Assembly: GCA_021817185.1 (NCBI GenBank)
Contig: JAKAVU010000032.1
Span: 1 to 14,087 of the forward strand
Length of the DNA stretch: 14,087 nucleotides
Reading direction: 5' to 3'
Origin: a bacterium
Lineage (GTDB): Bacteria > Chloroflexota > Dormibacteria > UBA8260 > Bog-877
A program made the translations under genes and the position numbers. This document shows, piece after piece, positions 6,910 to 13,811 of the stretch. Numbering within the stretch: position 1 is the stretch's first letter; each line of letters begins with the position of its first letter. The notes beneath the pieces are model-generated. The model was not told the DNA's origin. It made no database searches and saw only the letters and a list, made by a program, of their open reading frames with translations.

Positions 6910-7881
6910 TCACCAGGCGTACGCCTCGGGAGCCTCGCCCCCGGGTCCCGGGAAGATGAGGTCCAGCTGGCCCCGCACCTCATCAGAAAGCTGGATCTCC
7001 AGAGCTCGCAGCGCCCCCCTGAACTGGTCGATCGTGCGTGGCCCGATGATCGGGGCGGTCACCCCCGGCTGGTGCAGGAGCCAGGCCAGCGCCACGTCGG
7101 CCGGTTGCTCGCCCAGCTGGCGGCAGAGGTTCTCATAAGCCTCGAGCTGAGAGCGGTGCTGCTCAACCCTCTCGACATTGTGGGGATCGGCGCGCCGCCC
7201 CCCCTGCTGCCCCTCCAGGGCGCCTCCGAGAATGCCGGAGGCGAGCGGGCTCCAGGGGATCACCCCCACGCCGTACTCGCGGCACGCCGGCAACACCTCC
7301 AACTCGATTTGCCGGGCGAGCAGGTTGTAGAGCGACTGTTCGCTGACCAGCCCCAGATAGTGGCGCGCCCGCGCCTGCTCCTGGGCGCGCGCTATGTGCC
7401 ATCCGGCGAAGTTGGAAGACCCCGCGTAGATTATCTTGCCCTGCTGCCGGAGCACCTCGAACGCCTCCCAGATCTCGTCCCAGGGGGTGCCGCGGTCGAT
7501 GTGATGCATCTGGTAGAGGTCGATGTGGTCGGTCCGCATCCGCTGCAACGAGGCATCACAGGCCGCCCGGATGTGGCGGGCGGAGAGCAGGCCGTCGTTG
7601 GGCCAGTCCGACTTGCTCGCGTAGAGCTTGGTCGCGATCACCACCTTCTCCCGCCGGCCTCCCCCCTTGGCAAACCAGCTGCCCAGGATCTCCTCGGTGA
7701 GACCCCAGCGGACCGCGCGGCCGTAGGCGTTGGCCGTGTCGAAGAAGTTGATCCCGAGCTCCAGAGCGTGGTCCATGATCTGGTGGGCGTCCTCCTCGGT
7801 CGTCCTTTGGCCGAAGTTCATGGTGCCCAGGCAGAGCCGGCTGACGCGCAGGCCGGAGCGGCCGAGATGAACGTAGTCCAT
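6910..7881 (-). CDS. Aldo/keto reductase (Kv-beta/YghZ-like subgroup)
   Basis: NAD(P)H-dependent oxidoreductase of 323 residues with a TIM-barrel fold. The catalytic tetrad is complete: Asp48 and Tyr53 in FFDTANAYGR, Lys85 in VIATK, and His126 in DLYQMH. The motifs GTMNFG near the N-terminus, AGSSNF, LYNLLARQIELEVLPACREYGVG, PLASGILGG and APIIGPRT (cofactor phosphate region) match the broad aldo/keto reductase group related to potassium-channel beta subunits. The physiological carbonyl substrate is not predictable. The frame extends to 7956, but ATG 7881 has GGAG seven bases upstream and begins with the canonical MDYVHLGRSGLRVSRL, so it is the start. It diverges from a second aldo/keto reductase across a 212-base spacer; the two are only distantly similar. 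Confidence 0.93.
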   Translation of the reverse strand: MDYVHLGRSGLRVSRLCLGTMNFGQRTTEEDAHQIMDHALELGINFFDTANAYGRAVRWGLTEEILGSWFAKGGGRREKVVIATKLYASKSDWPNDGLLSARHIRAACDASLQRMRTDHIDLYQMHHIDRGTPWDEIWEAFEVLRQQGKIIYAGSSNFAGWHIARAQEQARARHYLGLVSEQSLYNLLARQIELEVLPACREYGVGVIPWSPLASGILGGALEGQQGGRRADPHNVERVEQHRSQLEAYENLCRQLGEQPADVALAWLLHQPGVTAPIIGPRTIDQFRGALRALEIQLSDEVRGQLDLIFPGPGGEAPEAYAW

Positions 7882-8081
7882 AGAGTTTCTCCAGAGCCGA
7901 GTGGCAGCTGCGTAAAGAAGACGCGCGCTAAGTCCCCGCCCCATTATCCGGTCCACCCATCCAACGACCCTGGCTGCGAGTTGCGCTCTCCGCGGCGCGA
8001 GCGGGTGTTCGAACTAGGGCCGCGACCGGCGCGGGTCCGGGTGGCCAGCACCTCCAGGGTGCGCTCAGGCCCGGGGCAGCC

Positions 8082-8087
8082 CATACT
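8082..8087 (+). promoter_or_regulatory. -10-like hexamer CATACT of a probable leaderless mRNA
   Basis: CATACT keeps the two most important -10 bases (A at position 2, T at position 6) and ends six bases before ATG 8094. No purine-rich ribosome binding site precedes that ATG. The same geometry is seen before the thioesterase gene. Confidence 0.4.
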
Positions 8088-8093
8088 CGAGCC

Positions 8094-9074
8094 ATGAGGT
8101 ATCTGGAGCTGGACGACGCGAAGCTGTCGGTGGTGGGCCTTGGCTGCTGGCAGTTCGGCGAGCCTGGCTGGGGATACGGCCGGGAGTTCGGGCCCAAGGA
8201 TTCCATGGCCATCATCCGCAGGGCTCTCGAACTGGGCGTGACGGTGCTGGACACGGCCGAGCTCTACGGCTCCGGCGCCAGCGAGAGCCTGGTGGGAACC
8301 GCCATCCGGGACTGGGACCGGCCGCTGTTCGTGGCCTCCAAGTTCCTGCCTCTCTTGCCGGTGCCGAGCGTGATGCTGTCCCACTGCCGGCGCAGCCTGG
8401 AGCGGCTGGACCGCCCTTCGCTGGACCTCTACCAGCTGCACTTCCCCAACCCGGTGATACCCCTGAGGGCGCAGATGGCCGGACTCCGTGGGGTCCTTCG
8501 CGAGGGCCTGAGCCGCCACGTGGGGGTGAGCAACTTCTCCCTGTCGCGATGGCGGCGCGCCGAGCGTCTGCTGGGCGCTCCGATCATCTCCAACCAGGTG
8601 CGCTACAACCTCCTCCAGCGCAAGCCGGAGCGGGGACTGGTCGACTTCGCCCAGCGGACCAGCCACCTCATCATCGCCTACAGCCCGCTGGCGCAGGGAG
8701 CTCTGAGCGGGCGATATCGCAGCGGCCAGGTGCCCGGGGGTACGCGACGGACCAACCCTTTGTTCACCGATGAGGGGTTGGCGGCGGCTGAGCCGGTGCT
8801 GGAGACGCTGCGGGAGGTGGCGGCTGGCCACGGTGCCACCCCTGCGCAGGTGGCGCTCGCCTACCTCATCGCCCAGCCGCGAGTGCTGGTGATCCCGGGG
8901 GCGAAGTCGATCGCCCAGCTGGAGTCCAATGTGGCGGCCGCTGAGATCCAGCTCACCCAGGACGAGCTCCTCGCCGTCAGGCGATCGGCGGACCTCTTCC
9001 AGATGTCGAAGCGCCGCACCGCTGCCCAGATGGTGGGCGGCCTGGTGCGCCGGGGCGGGCCCACAGCAGCCTGA
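8094..9074 (+). CDS. Aldo/keto reductase
   Basis: NAD(P)H-dependent oxidoreductase of 326 residues. The catalytic tetrad is intact: Asp53 and Tyr58 in VLDTAELYGSG, Lys83 in ASKF, and His116 in DLYQLHFPNP. Further barrel motifs are GLGCWQFG, RHVGVSNFS, ISNQVRYNLLQR, IAYSPLAQGALSG and VIPGAKS, the last contacting the cofactor phosphate in this family. The start is ATG 8094, which has no Shine-Dalgarno but a -10-like CATACT at the right distance for a leaderless message. It runs into the large GGDEF-EAL gene with only 14 bases between, so the two may share a transcript; a functional link is not obvious. Substrate unknown. Confidence 0.93.
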   Translation: MRYLELDDAKLSVVGLGCWQFGEPGWGYGREFGPKDSMAIIRRALELGVTVLDTAELYGSGASESLVGTAIRDWDRPLFVASKFLPLLPVPSVMLSHCRRSLERLDRPSLDLYQLHFPNPVIPLRAQMAGLRGVLREGLSRHVGVSNFSLSRWRRAERLLGAPIISNQVRYNLLQRKPERGLVDFAQRTSHLIIAYSPLAQGALSGRYRSGQVPGGTRRTNPLFTDEGLAAAEPVLETLREVAAGHGATPAQVALAYLIAQPRVLVIPGAKSIAQLESNVAAAEIQLTQDELLAVRRSADLFQMSKRRTAAQMVGGLVRRGGPTAA

Positions 9075-9088
9075 CCGGCGCCCCGGCG

Positions 9089-11998
9089 GTGACGACTTGT
9101 TCACCCGCCGTCGCACGGCTGCGATCTGAGATTGGCGGAAGCTGGCGCACGATTGCCGGCGGAGGTTCGCACCTCGGTCCTTCACAGCCCAGATTTGGAG
9201 ACGCGTCCATCAAGCCAGGCATCCCCGGCGCGCCCAGCTCCGCCCGCGGCGACCTGGCGCTGTCGCCCCCCGCAGACCTGCTTCCCCTGGTGCGCTGGAC
9301 CTTCCTGGGGATGTCGCTGCTGGCGTTGACGGTCGCCCTGCTGGTGGCGGCCCTGCTGCCGCAGCCGGAACCCTACCGCTTGCTGCTGAGCGCCGGCGGT
9401 GGAGCCTGGCTCGGCGTCGCCTGGGTGGCGGCCTACCGGCTGGGCCACTTCCACCCGGTCATGGAGCTGCTCAGCCTGGCGGCCCTCTTCCTGGTCGTCC
9501 AGGGCCTGGGAGATCCCATCTACGCCCTCGGGATGCTGGGGACCGGCGCGACCATGCGGTCGCTCTACGCGACCCGCCGGAGTGCCGCCCTGGTGGTGGT
9601 CGGGTACTCCCTGCCCTATCTTTCCGCCGTCTTGGTCGCCCACCTGGAATCACGGGGCGCCCCGCTGGCGTTGCCGATCGTGCTCGGGGAAGCCGGCCTG
9701 GTCCTGGCGGTCGCGGTGGGTCAGCTCCTCCGGGCGGCGGTCGATCGCCACCTGGCCGTGCTGGGCCGCGCCCAGCAACTGGGAGGGGCCGGCTTGCGCC
9801 TTTCGGCCTGCCCGACTCCCGACGCGATCGTGCGCACGATGGTGCGCGCCGCCCAGGAGTTGGCGGGTGGGGGCGGCTCCCTGCAGGTGGCGGTGGCGCG
9901 CCTGTCGGGGTCGCGCCTGACCGTGTGTCTCCCGGCCGCACCCGGGGAACAGCCGCCGCCGGAGCTGCCCCTCGAGCCGTCGTCGATCCCGGACCCCGTC
10001 CTCAAGGTGCTGCTGGGCAATGCCGCCCCGGATGGACAGCGGTCGTCATTCCCGCAGCTTCGTACGCTGCTGCGCTTCTCCCCCGCCAACGACCACCTGA
10101 TGGTGGTCCCCTTCAGCCCCTCGGGAGAGGGGCGCGGCTCGCTGGTGGTGGCCAGCGCCGCGCCCCTGGAGACCGACCTGGCCGAGGCCTACCGGATCCT
10201 GGTGACGCAGGCCTGGATGGCACTGGCACGCTGCGAGCTGAGCCAGAGCATAAGCCAGAGCGAGGCGCGCTTCCGCGGCCTGGTGCAGAACTCCACCGAC
10301 CTGGTGATCGCGGTGGGAGAGGGGGGCCAGATAAGTTACGTGAGCCCCTCGGTGGAGGCCTTCCTGGGGCGGCCCCTGCGGTCCCTCGCCCTGGACGGCG
10401 AGAGCGACACCATCCACCCGCAGGACCTGCGACGCTTCCGATCCGCAGTCCAGGAGGTGGCGCTGCACACCGACACCGGCCCCATGCCGGACCTGAGGAT
10501 CCGACGCGCGGGCGGTGATTGGCGGCTGCTGGAGGTGCAGGCGACCAATCTCACCCAGGACCCGGACGTGCGCGCGATCGTGCTCACGGCCCGCGATGTC
10601 ACCGAGCGCAAGGCGCTGGAGGAGAAGCTGCGCCATCAGGCTCTTCACGATCCTCTGACCGGGCTGGCCAACCGGCTCTTGCTGCGTGACCGCATAGAGC
10701 ACGCGCTGCACGCGCGCCGCAGCCGCCTTCCCCTCGGGCTGCTGGTCCTGGACCTGGACGACTTCAAGAACATCAACGACAGCTACGGCCACGCGGCGGG
10801 CGACGAGGCGCTGCTGGAGGTCACCCGGCTGGTCAAGCTGTGCCTGCGTCCAGGGGACACCTTCGCTCGCCTTGGCGGCGACGAGTTCGCCATCTTGCTG
10901 GAGGAGCTTCCAGATTCCAGTCGGGCCCAGGTGGTCGCAGAGCGTATCGGGGCGGTCTTGCAGGCGCCCGTGAAGCTGCCCAACCGGGAGGAGGTCCGGG
11001 TGACCGCCAGCATCGGGGTCGTGACCTGCGAGGAGGCGGGGGACCCGGATGTGCTGCTCCGCAACGCCGACATCGCCCTCTATGCCGCCAAGGAGGAGGG
11101 CAAGGGACGCAACGTCCTCTTCGAAGACTTCTTGCACGAGCGGGCGATGCAGCGGATGCACGTGGAGAGCGGACTGCGCCGAGCGCTCGAACGTGACGAG
11201 CTGCGCCTGCACTATCAGCCGATCGTGGCCGGCGGCGGACGCCTCCTGGTGGGAATGGAGGCACTGCTGCGTTGGGACGACCCCCAAGAGGGCCTGATCC
11301 TCCCCGATGCCTTCGTCTCGGTGGCGGAGGCGACGGGGTTGATCGTCCCCCTGGGAAGGTGGGTCCTGAGCGAGGCTTGTCGGCAGATCCACCGCTGGAA
11401 CCTGGCCCTGCACGAGGGGGATGCGCTGACGATGGCGGTCAACCTGTCGGCCCGCCAGCTGCAGGAGGAGTCCTTGGTCGCCGACGTGGAGGTGGCCCTG
11501 GCGAGCGCGGGGATCTCGCCCAGCCAGCTGGTCCTGGAGGTGACCGAGAGCACCATCGCCACCAATCCCGCCGAGGCGATCGCCCGGCTGATGAGCCTTC
11601 GCAAGCTGGGGGTGCGGGTGGCGATCGACGACTTCGGTACCGGTCACTCGTCACTGGCCCAGCTGCAGCTGCTGCCGGTCGACGCGATCAAGGTGGACCA
11701 GTCGTTCGTGCGCGGTCTGGTCGACGACCCCACCGCCGCCGCGGTCGTGCAGAGCGTGGTCGACCTGGGCCGGGCGCTGAAGCTGGAGGTGATCGTGGAG
11801 GGGGTGGAGACGAAGCAGCAGGCGCAGATGCTGGGGGAACTCTGCCCTGAGGCTCTGCTCCAGGGACATTACTTCTCGACCGCGCTCGCCTCCGCCGATC
11901 TGGAGCGCTGGGCCCTGGCGCCCAGGCGCACCGCGGTGTCGCGGAGGAGACGGCCCAAAGCCCAGTCCAAGGTGGTGGTGGGCTCCAGCTTGGGGTAG
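9089..11998 (+). CDS. Membrane GAF-PAS-GGDEF-EAL cyclic-di-GMP cyclase/phosphodiesterase
   Basis: A 969-residue signalling enzyme that makes and/or breaks cyclic di-GMP at the membrane. In order: a 60-residue Gly/Pro/Ser-rich N-terminus; about five hydrophobic helices (roughly 70-91, 97-118, 124-156, 164-185, 193-216) of a sensor type I do not recognise; a GAF-like segment (about 238-385); a PAS domain (391-507, ending RDVTERK); GGDEF (about 515-680); and EAL (about 693-945). The cyclase site GGDEF (596-600) is intact, with DLDDFKNINDSYGH upstream and a complete inhibitory site RPGD (587-590) five residues before it. The phosphodiesterase has EAL (724-726), NLSARQL, the Glu in LEVTES, DDFGTG (847-852), a Lys in AIKVDQSFV, and EGVET (904-908), so both activities look possible. 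The tail is basic. The start is uncertain: GTG 9089 has no ribosome binding site, and GTG 9290 (residue 68) would open directly into the first helix. Confidence 0.93.
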   Translation: MTTCSPAVARLRSEIGGSWRTIAGGGSHLGPSQPRFGDASIKPGIPGAPSSARGDLALSPPADLLPLVRWTFLGMSLLALTVALLVAALLPQPEPYRLLLSAGGGAWLGVAWVAAYRLGHFHPVMELLSLAALFLVVQGLGDPIYALGMLGTGATMRSLYATRRSAALVVVGYSLPYLSAVLVAHLESRGAPLALPIVLGEAGLVLAVAVGQLLRAAVDRHLAVLGRAQQLGGAGLRLSACPTPDAIVRTMVRAAQELAGGGGSLQVAVARLSGSRLTVCLPAAPGEQPPPELPLEPSSIPDPVLKVLLGNAAPDGQRSSFPQLRTLLRFSPANDHLMVVPFSPSGEGRGSLVVASAAPLETDLAEAYRILVTQAWMALARCELSQSISQSEARFRGLVQNSTDLVIAVGEGGQISYVSPSVEAFLGRPLRSLALDGESDTIHPQDLRRFRSAVQEVALHTDTGPMPDLRIRRAGGDWRLLEVQATNLTQDPDVRAIVLTARDVTERKALEEKLRHQALHDPLTGLANRLLLRDRIEHALHARRSRLPLGLLVLDLDDFKNINDSYGHAAGDEALLEVTRLVKLCLRPGDTFARLGGDEFAILLEELPDSSRAQVVAERIGAVLQAPVKLPNREEVRVTASIGVVTCEEAGDPDVLLRNADIALYAAKEEGKGRNVLFEDFLHERAMQRMHVESGLRRALERDELRLHYQPIVAGGGRLLVGMEALLRWDDPQEGLILPDAFVSVAEATGLIVPLGRWVLSEACRQIHRWNLALHEGDALTMAVNLSARQLQEESLVADVEVALASAGISPSQLVLEVTESTIATNPAEAIARLMSLRKLGVRVAIDDFGTGHSSLAQLQLLPVDAIKVDQSFVRGLVDDPTAAAVVQSVVDLGRALKLEVIVEGVETKQQAQMLGELCPEALLQGHYFSTALASADLERWALAPRRTAVSRRRRPKAQSKVVVGSSLG

Positions 11999-12039
11999 GG
12001 CGTGGCCGGGGGACGGAAGGGACCCGAAGGACGGAGAAG

Positions 12040-12054
12040 GGCGGCTGGGCCGCC
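12040..12054 (+). terminator. Hairpin downstream of the GGDEF-EAL gene
   Basis: GGCGGC-TGG-GCCGCC is a perfect 6-bp GC stem with a 3-base loop, 41 bases after the stop codon. It follows a purine-rich run on the plus strand (about 12007-12041). There is no T-tract, so it would be a non-canonical terminator at best. The rest of the 273-base spacer up to the convergent DedA gene shows no supportable gene. Confidence 0.3.
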
Positions 12055-12271
12055 GAGATCAAGTCGGCCACGACCCGAGCTGCGCGACCAGGTGGTCGAG
12101 CGTGCCTCCTGCCAGAACCCGAGGGCTTGGGAACGCAGATGCCATGGCGGTTGCCGCGGGGCTGGCGACGCTCGTCGCACGCCGAGGCTGGGAACGGGAG
12201 CGGCCGGCCCAGGCCTGGCTCCTGCTGCCGCGTCGACAGGTCTCACGACGCGCGGCCAATCGACTCCCGCC

Positions 12272-12889
12272 TCAGTCGAGCTCGCCGAGCGCCCAGTGCT
12301 CGATCCGCTTGCGAAACAGGACCAAGGACGCGATCGCCGCGACCGCCACCAGGACCGCCAGCACCTCCGCCGCGGTGCCGATGGCACCGCTCAGGTGCCG
12401 GTAGGCACGGCCCAGCTCGAATCCGAGGAGGCCGTAGGCGGTCGCCCAGGCCATCCCCCCCAGCGCATTGAAGATCAGGTAGGTGCGGTAGGGCATCTCC
12501 CCGGCGCCTGCGAGGATGGCGCCGAAGGTGCGCAGCAGGGAGATGAATCGGGCCACGAAGACGGCCAGCGCCCCGCGCCGCTTGAAGAAGCGGTCGATCA
12601 GCAGCAGGCGCCGGTGATCCAGCCCCACCCGGCCCCCCCATCGCTCCAGGACCCCTCGGCCCAGAGACCTGCCCACCCCATAGCCGAAGTTGTCTCCCAT
12701 GATCGCTCCCAGCGCCGCCAGCCCGATCACCAGAGGAAGGCTGAGCCTGCCGGTCTCGGCGGAGTAGACCGCCGCCAGGATCAGGGTGGTCTCGCCTGGG
12801 AACGGGACTCCGGTGCTCTCCACCAGCGGCGCCACCACCACGGCGACGTAGCCGTAGGTTTGGATGAGGTGGCTGGGGGAGAGATTCAA
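12272..12889 (-). CDS. DedA-family membrane protein
   Basis: Polytopic membrane protein of 205 residues, typical DedA length. The family marks are VESTGVPFPGETTLILAA (Glu24, FPGE 30-33), GDNFGYGVGRSLG (65-77), FFKRRGALAVFVARF (Arg114) and LLRTFGAILAGAGEMPY (Arg120), followed by hydrophobic helices including LGGMAWATAYGLLGF and EVLAVLVAVAAIASLVLF. DedA proteins are linked to lipid (undecaprenyl phosphate/phospholipid) translocation and proton-dependent membrane homeostasis; which applies here is unknown. In the canonical R-F-x-P-x-x-R motif, Ser117 replaces Pro, as I recall for some actinobacterial members. It starts with TTG inside the stop of the DUF72 gene (TTGA), with no clear ribosome binding site, so it is probably translated by coupling. 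Confidence 0.9.
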   Translation of the reverse strand: MNLSPSHLIQTYGYVAVVVAPLVESTGVPFPGETTLILAAVYSAETGRLSLPLVIGLAALGAIMGDNFGYGVGRSLGRGVLERWGGRVGLDHRRLLLIDRFFKRRGALAVFVARFISLLRTFGAILAGAGEMPYRTYLIFNALGGMAWATAYGLLGFELGRAYRHLSGAIGTAAEVLAVLVAVAAIASLVLFRKRIEHWALGELD

Positions 12890-13755
12890 GACCGGCCGGG
12901 GAGCTGGTCGAAGAGGGAGGGCGACGAGGCCAGAGGAGGGTACGCCAGCCCCAAGAGCTCGGCCATCTGCAACCCGTTCACGACCGCGTAGTTGGCGCGA
13001 TTGTTGTTGAAGAGCAGGTGCACCTCCTCCACCTGCTCGGCGAGCTCAGCGACGCGGCCGAGCCACTCACGCAGCTCCTCCTTGGAGTAGAGGTAGTCGA
13101 AGCGGTCCCCCGAGGTGGGGCCGGTGCGGTACCAGGTGTTCCGATTGCGGCCGTGGAAACGTATCACCGTCAGGCGCGGATCGGTGACCTCGGCCAGCAC
13201 CGGGAACGACCCGGTGCCGAGCTGGGGCTCGTCCACCACGCACAGGGACAGTTGGGCCTCCCGGAGGAGCTCCAGCAGCTCCTCCACCACCCCCTCGCCG
13301 GCCCAGCTGCGATGACGGAACTCCACCACCACCGGATCCTCGGGATGGCGATCACGCAGCCGGGCCAGCCGATTCATGTTCTCGGGACCGGCGGTGAACC
13401 AGGGCGGGAACTGGTAGTGCACCGCACGCAGCTTGCCGGCCTCGCGGACCGGCTCCAGGCAGGCCACGAAGGCCCTCTCCTCAGCCGGGGTTGGCTCTCG
13501 AGCGGCCCCCTGCTCGCGCTCATGGTAGGTCAGTGCCCGGTGAGCCTTGAAATTGAACCGGAAGTCAGCTGGCACCGCGCCCGCCCAGGCGGCCGTCCGC
13601 GCAGGCGGGGGGATCGCGTAGTAGCTGCTGTCCACCTCGACCAGGGGGAAGAATCTGGCGTAGTAGGCCAGCCGGTCGCGGGCGGCCAGCCCGGCCGGGT
13701 AGAAGTCGCGGTGGTCGCTCCAGTTGCAGGTCCCGACCCGGACCTCGGCGGACAT
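12886..13755 (-). CDS. DUF72 (YecE-like) TIM-barrel protein
   Basis: A 289-residue soluble protein of the DUF72/YecE family, whose biochemical role is not established. The characteristic blocks are VGTCNWSDHRDFYP (7-20), VEVDSSYYAIP (39-49), FRFNFKAHRALTYHER (65-80), VHYQFPPWF (112-120), VVVEFRHRSW (142-151), VIRFHGRN, and near the C-terminus VHLLFNNNRANYAVVNGLQM with the conserved Asn run. The start is ATG 13755, with no Shine-Dalgarno but a GAACAT hexamer at -12 to -7. Its stop overlaps the TTG start of the DedA gene by 4 bases, so the two form an operon. It diverges from the PPOX-family gene across only 56 bases. Confidence 0.93.
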   Translation of the reverse strand: MSAEVRVGTCNWSDHRDFYPAGLAARDRLAYYARFFPLVEVDSSYYAIPPPARTAAWAGAVPADFRFNFKAHRALTYHEREQGAAREPTPAEERAFVACLEPVREAGKLRAVHYQFPPWFTAGPENMNRLARLRDRHPEDPVVVEFRHRSWAGEGVVEELLELLREAQLSLCVVDEPQLGTGSFPVLAEVTDPRLTVIRFHGRNRNTWYRTGPTSGDRFDYLYSKEELREWLGRVAELAEQVEEVHLLFNNNRANYAVVNGLQMAELLGLAYPPLASSPSLFDQLPGRS

Positions 13756-13761
13756 GGCGAC

Positions 13762-13767
13762 ATGTTC
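13762..13767 (-). promoter_or_regulatory. -10-like hexamer GAACAT of a possible leaderless DUF72 mRNA
   Basis: Read on the minus strand, GAACAT occupies -12 to -7 relative to the A of ATG 13755. It has the key A and final T of a -10 element but matches TATAAT at only three positions. Support comes mainly from the same spacing at other genes in the window and from the lack of a ribosome binding site. Confidence 0.3.
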
Positions 13768-13798
13768 GCAGCTGCGTGCACCCGAGCCGAAGATCCAT

Positions 13799-13804
13799 TA
13801 GCTT
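13799..13804 (+). promoter_or_regulatory. -10-like hexamer TAGCTT of a probable leaderless PPOX-gene mRNA
   Basis: TAGCTT fits the TAnnnT pattern and ends seven bases before ATG 13812, with no Shine-Dalgarno between. The 56-base divergent spacer leaves room for two opposing core promoters but little for long leaders. Confidence 0.4.
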
Positions 13805-13811
13805 ATGACCC

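Noticed and set aside
6915..6926. Perfect 12-base palindrome AGGCGTACGCCT
   Set aside because: It lies within the last codons of the aldo/keto reductase (Glu-Ala-Tyr-Ala), so coding constraint explains it; no repeat or regulatory context.
7944..9185. Minus-strand open frame of 413 codons opposite the second aldo/keto reductase
   Set aside because: It covers the whole opposing gene and the spacer and has the same shadow composition; the plus-strand gene has a complete catalytic tetrad.
10046..11647. Minus-strand open frame of 533 codons opposite the GGDEF-EAL gene
   Set aside because: It is a shadow of an unmistakable coding frame, with a low-complexity His/Gln/Arg/Gly-rich translation and no hydrophobic or motif structure.
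12002..12991. Plus-strand open frame of 329 codons across the spacer and the DedA gene
   Set aside because: It is antisense to DedA and part of DUF72, and the translation is low complexity. No independent support for a gene in 11999-12271.
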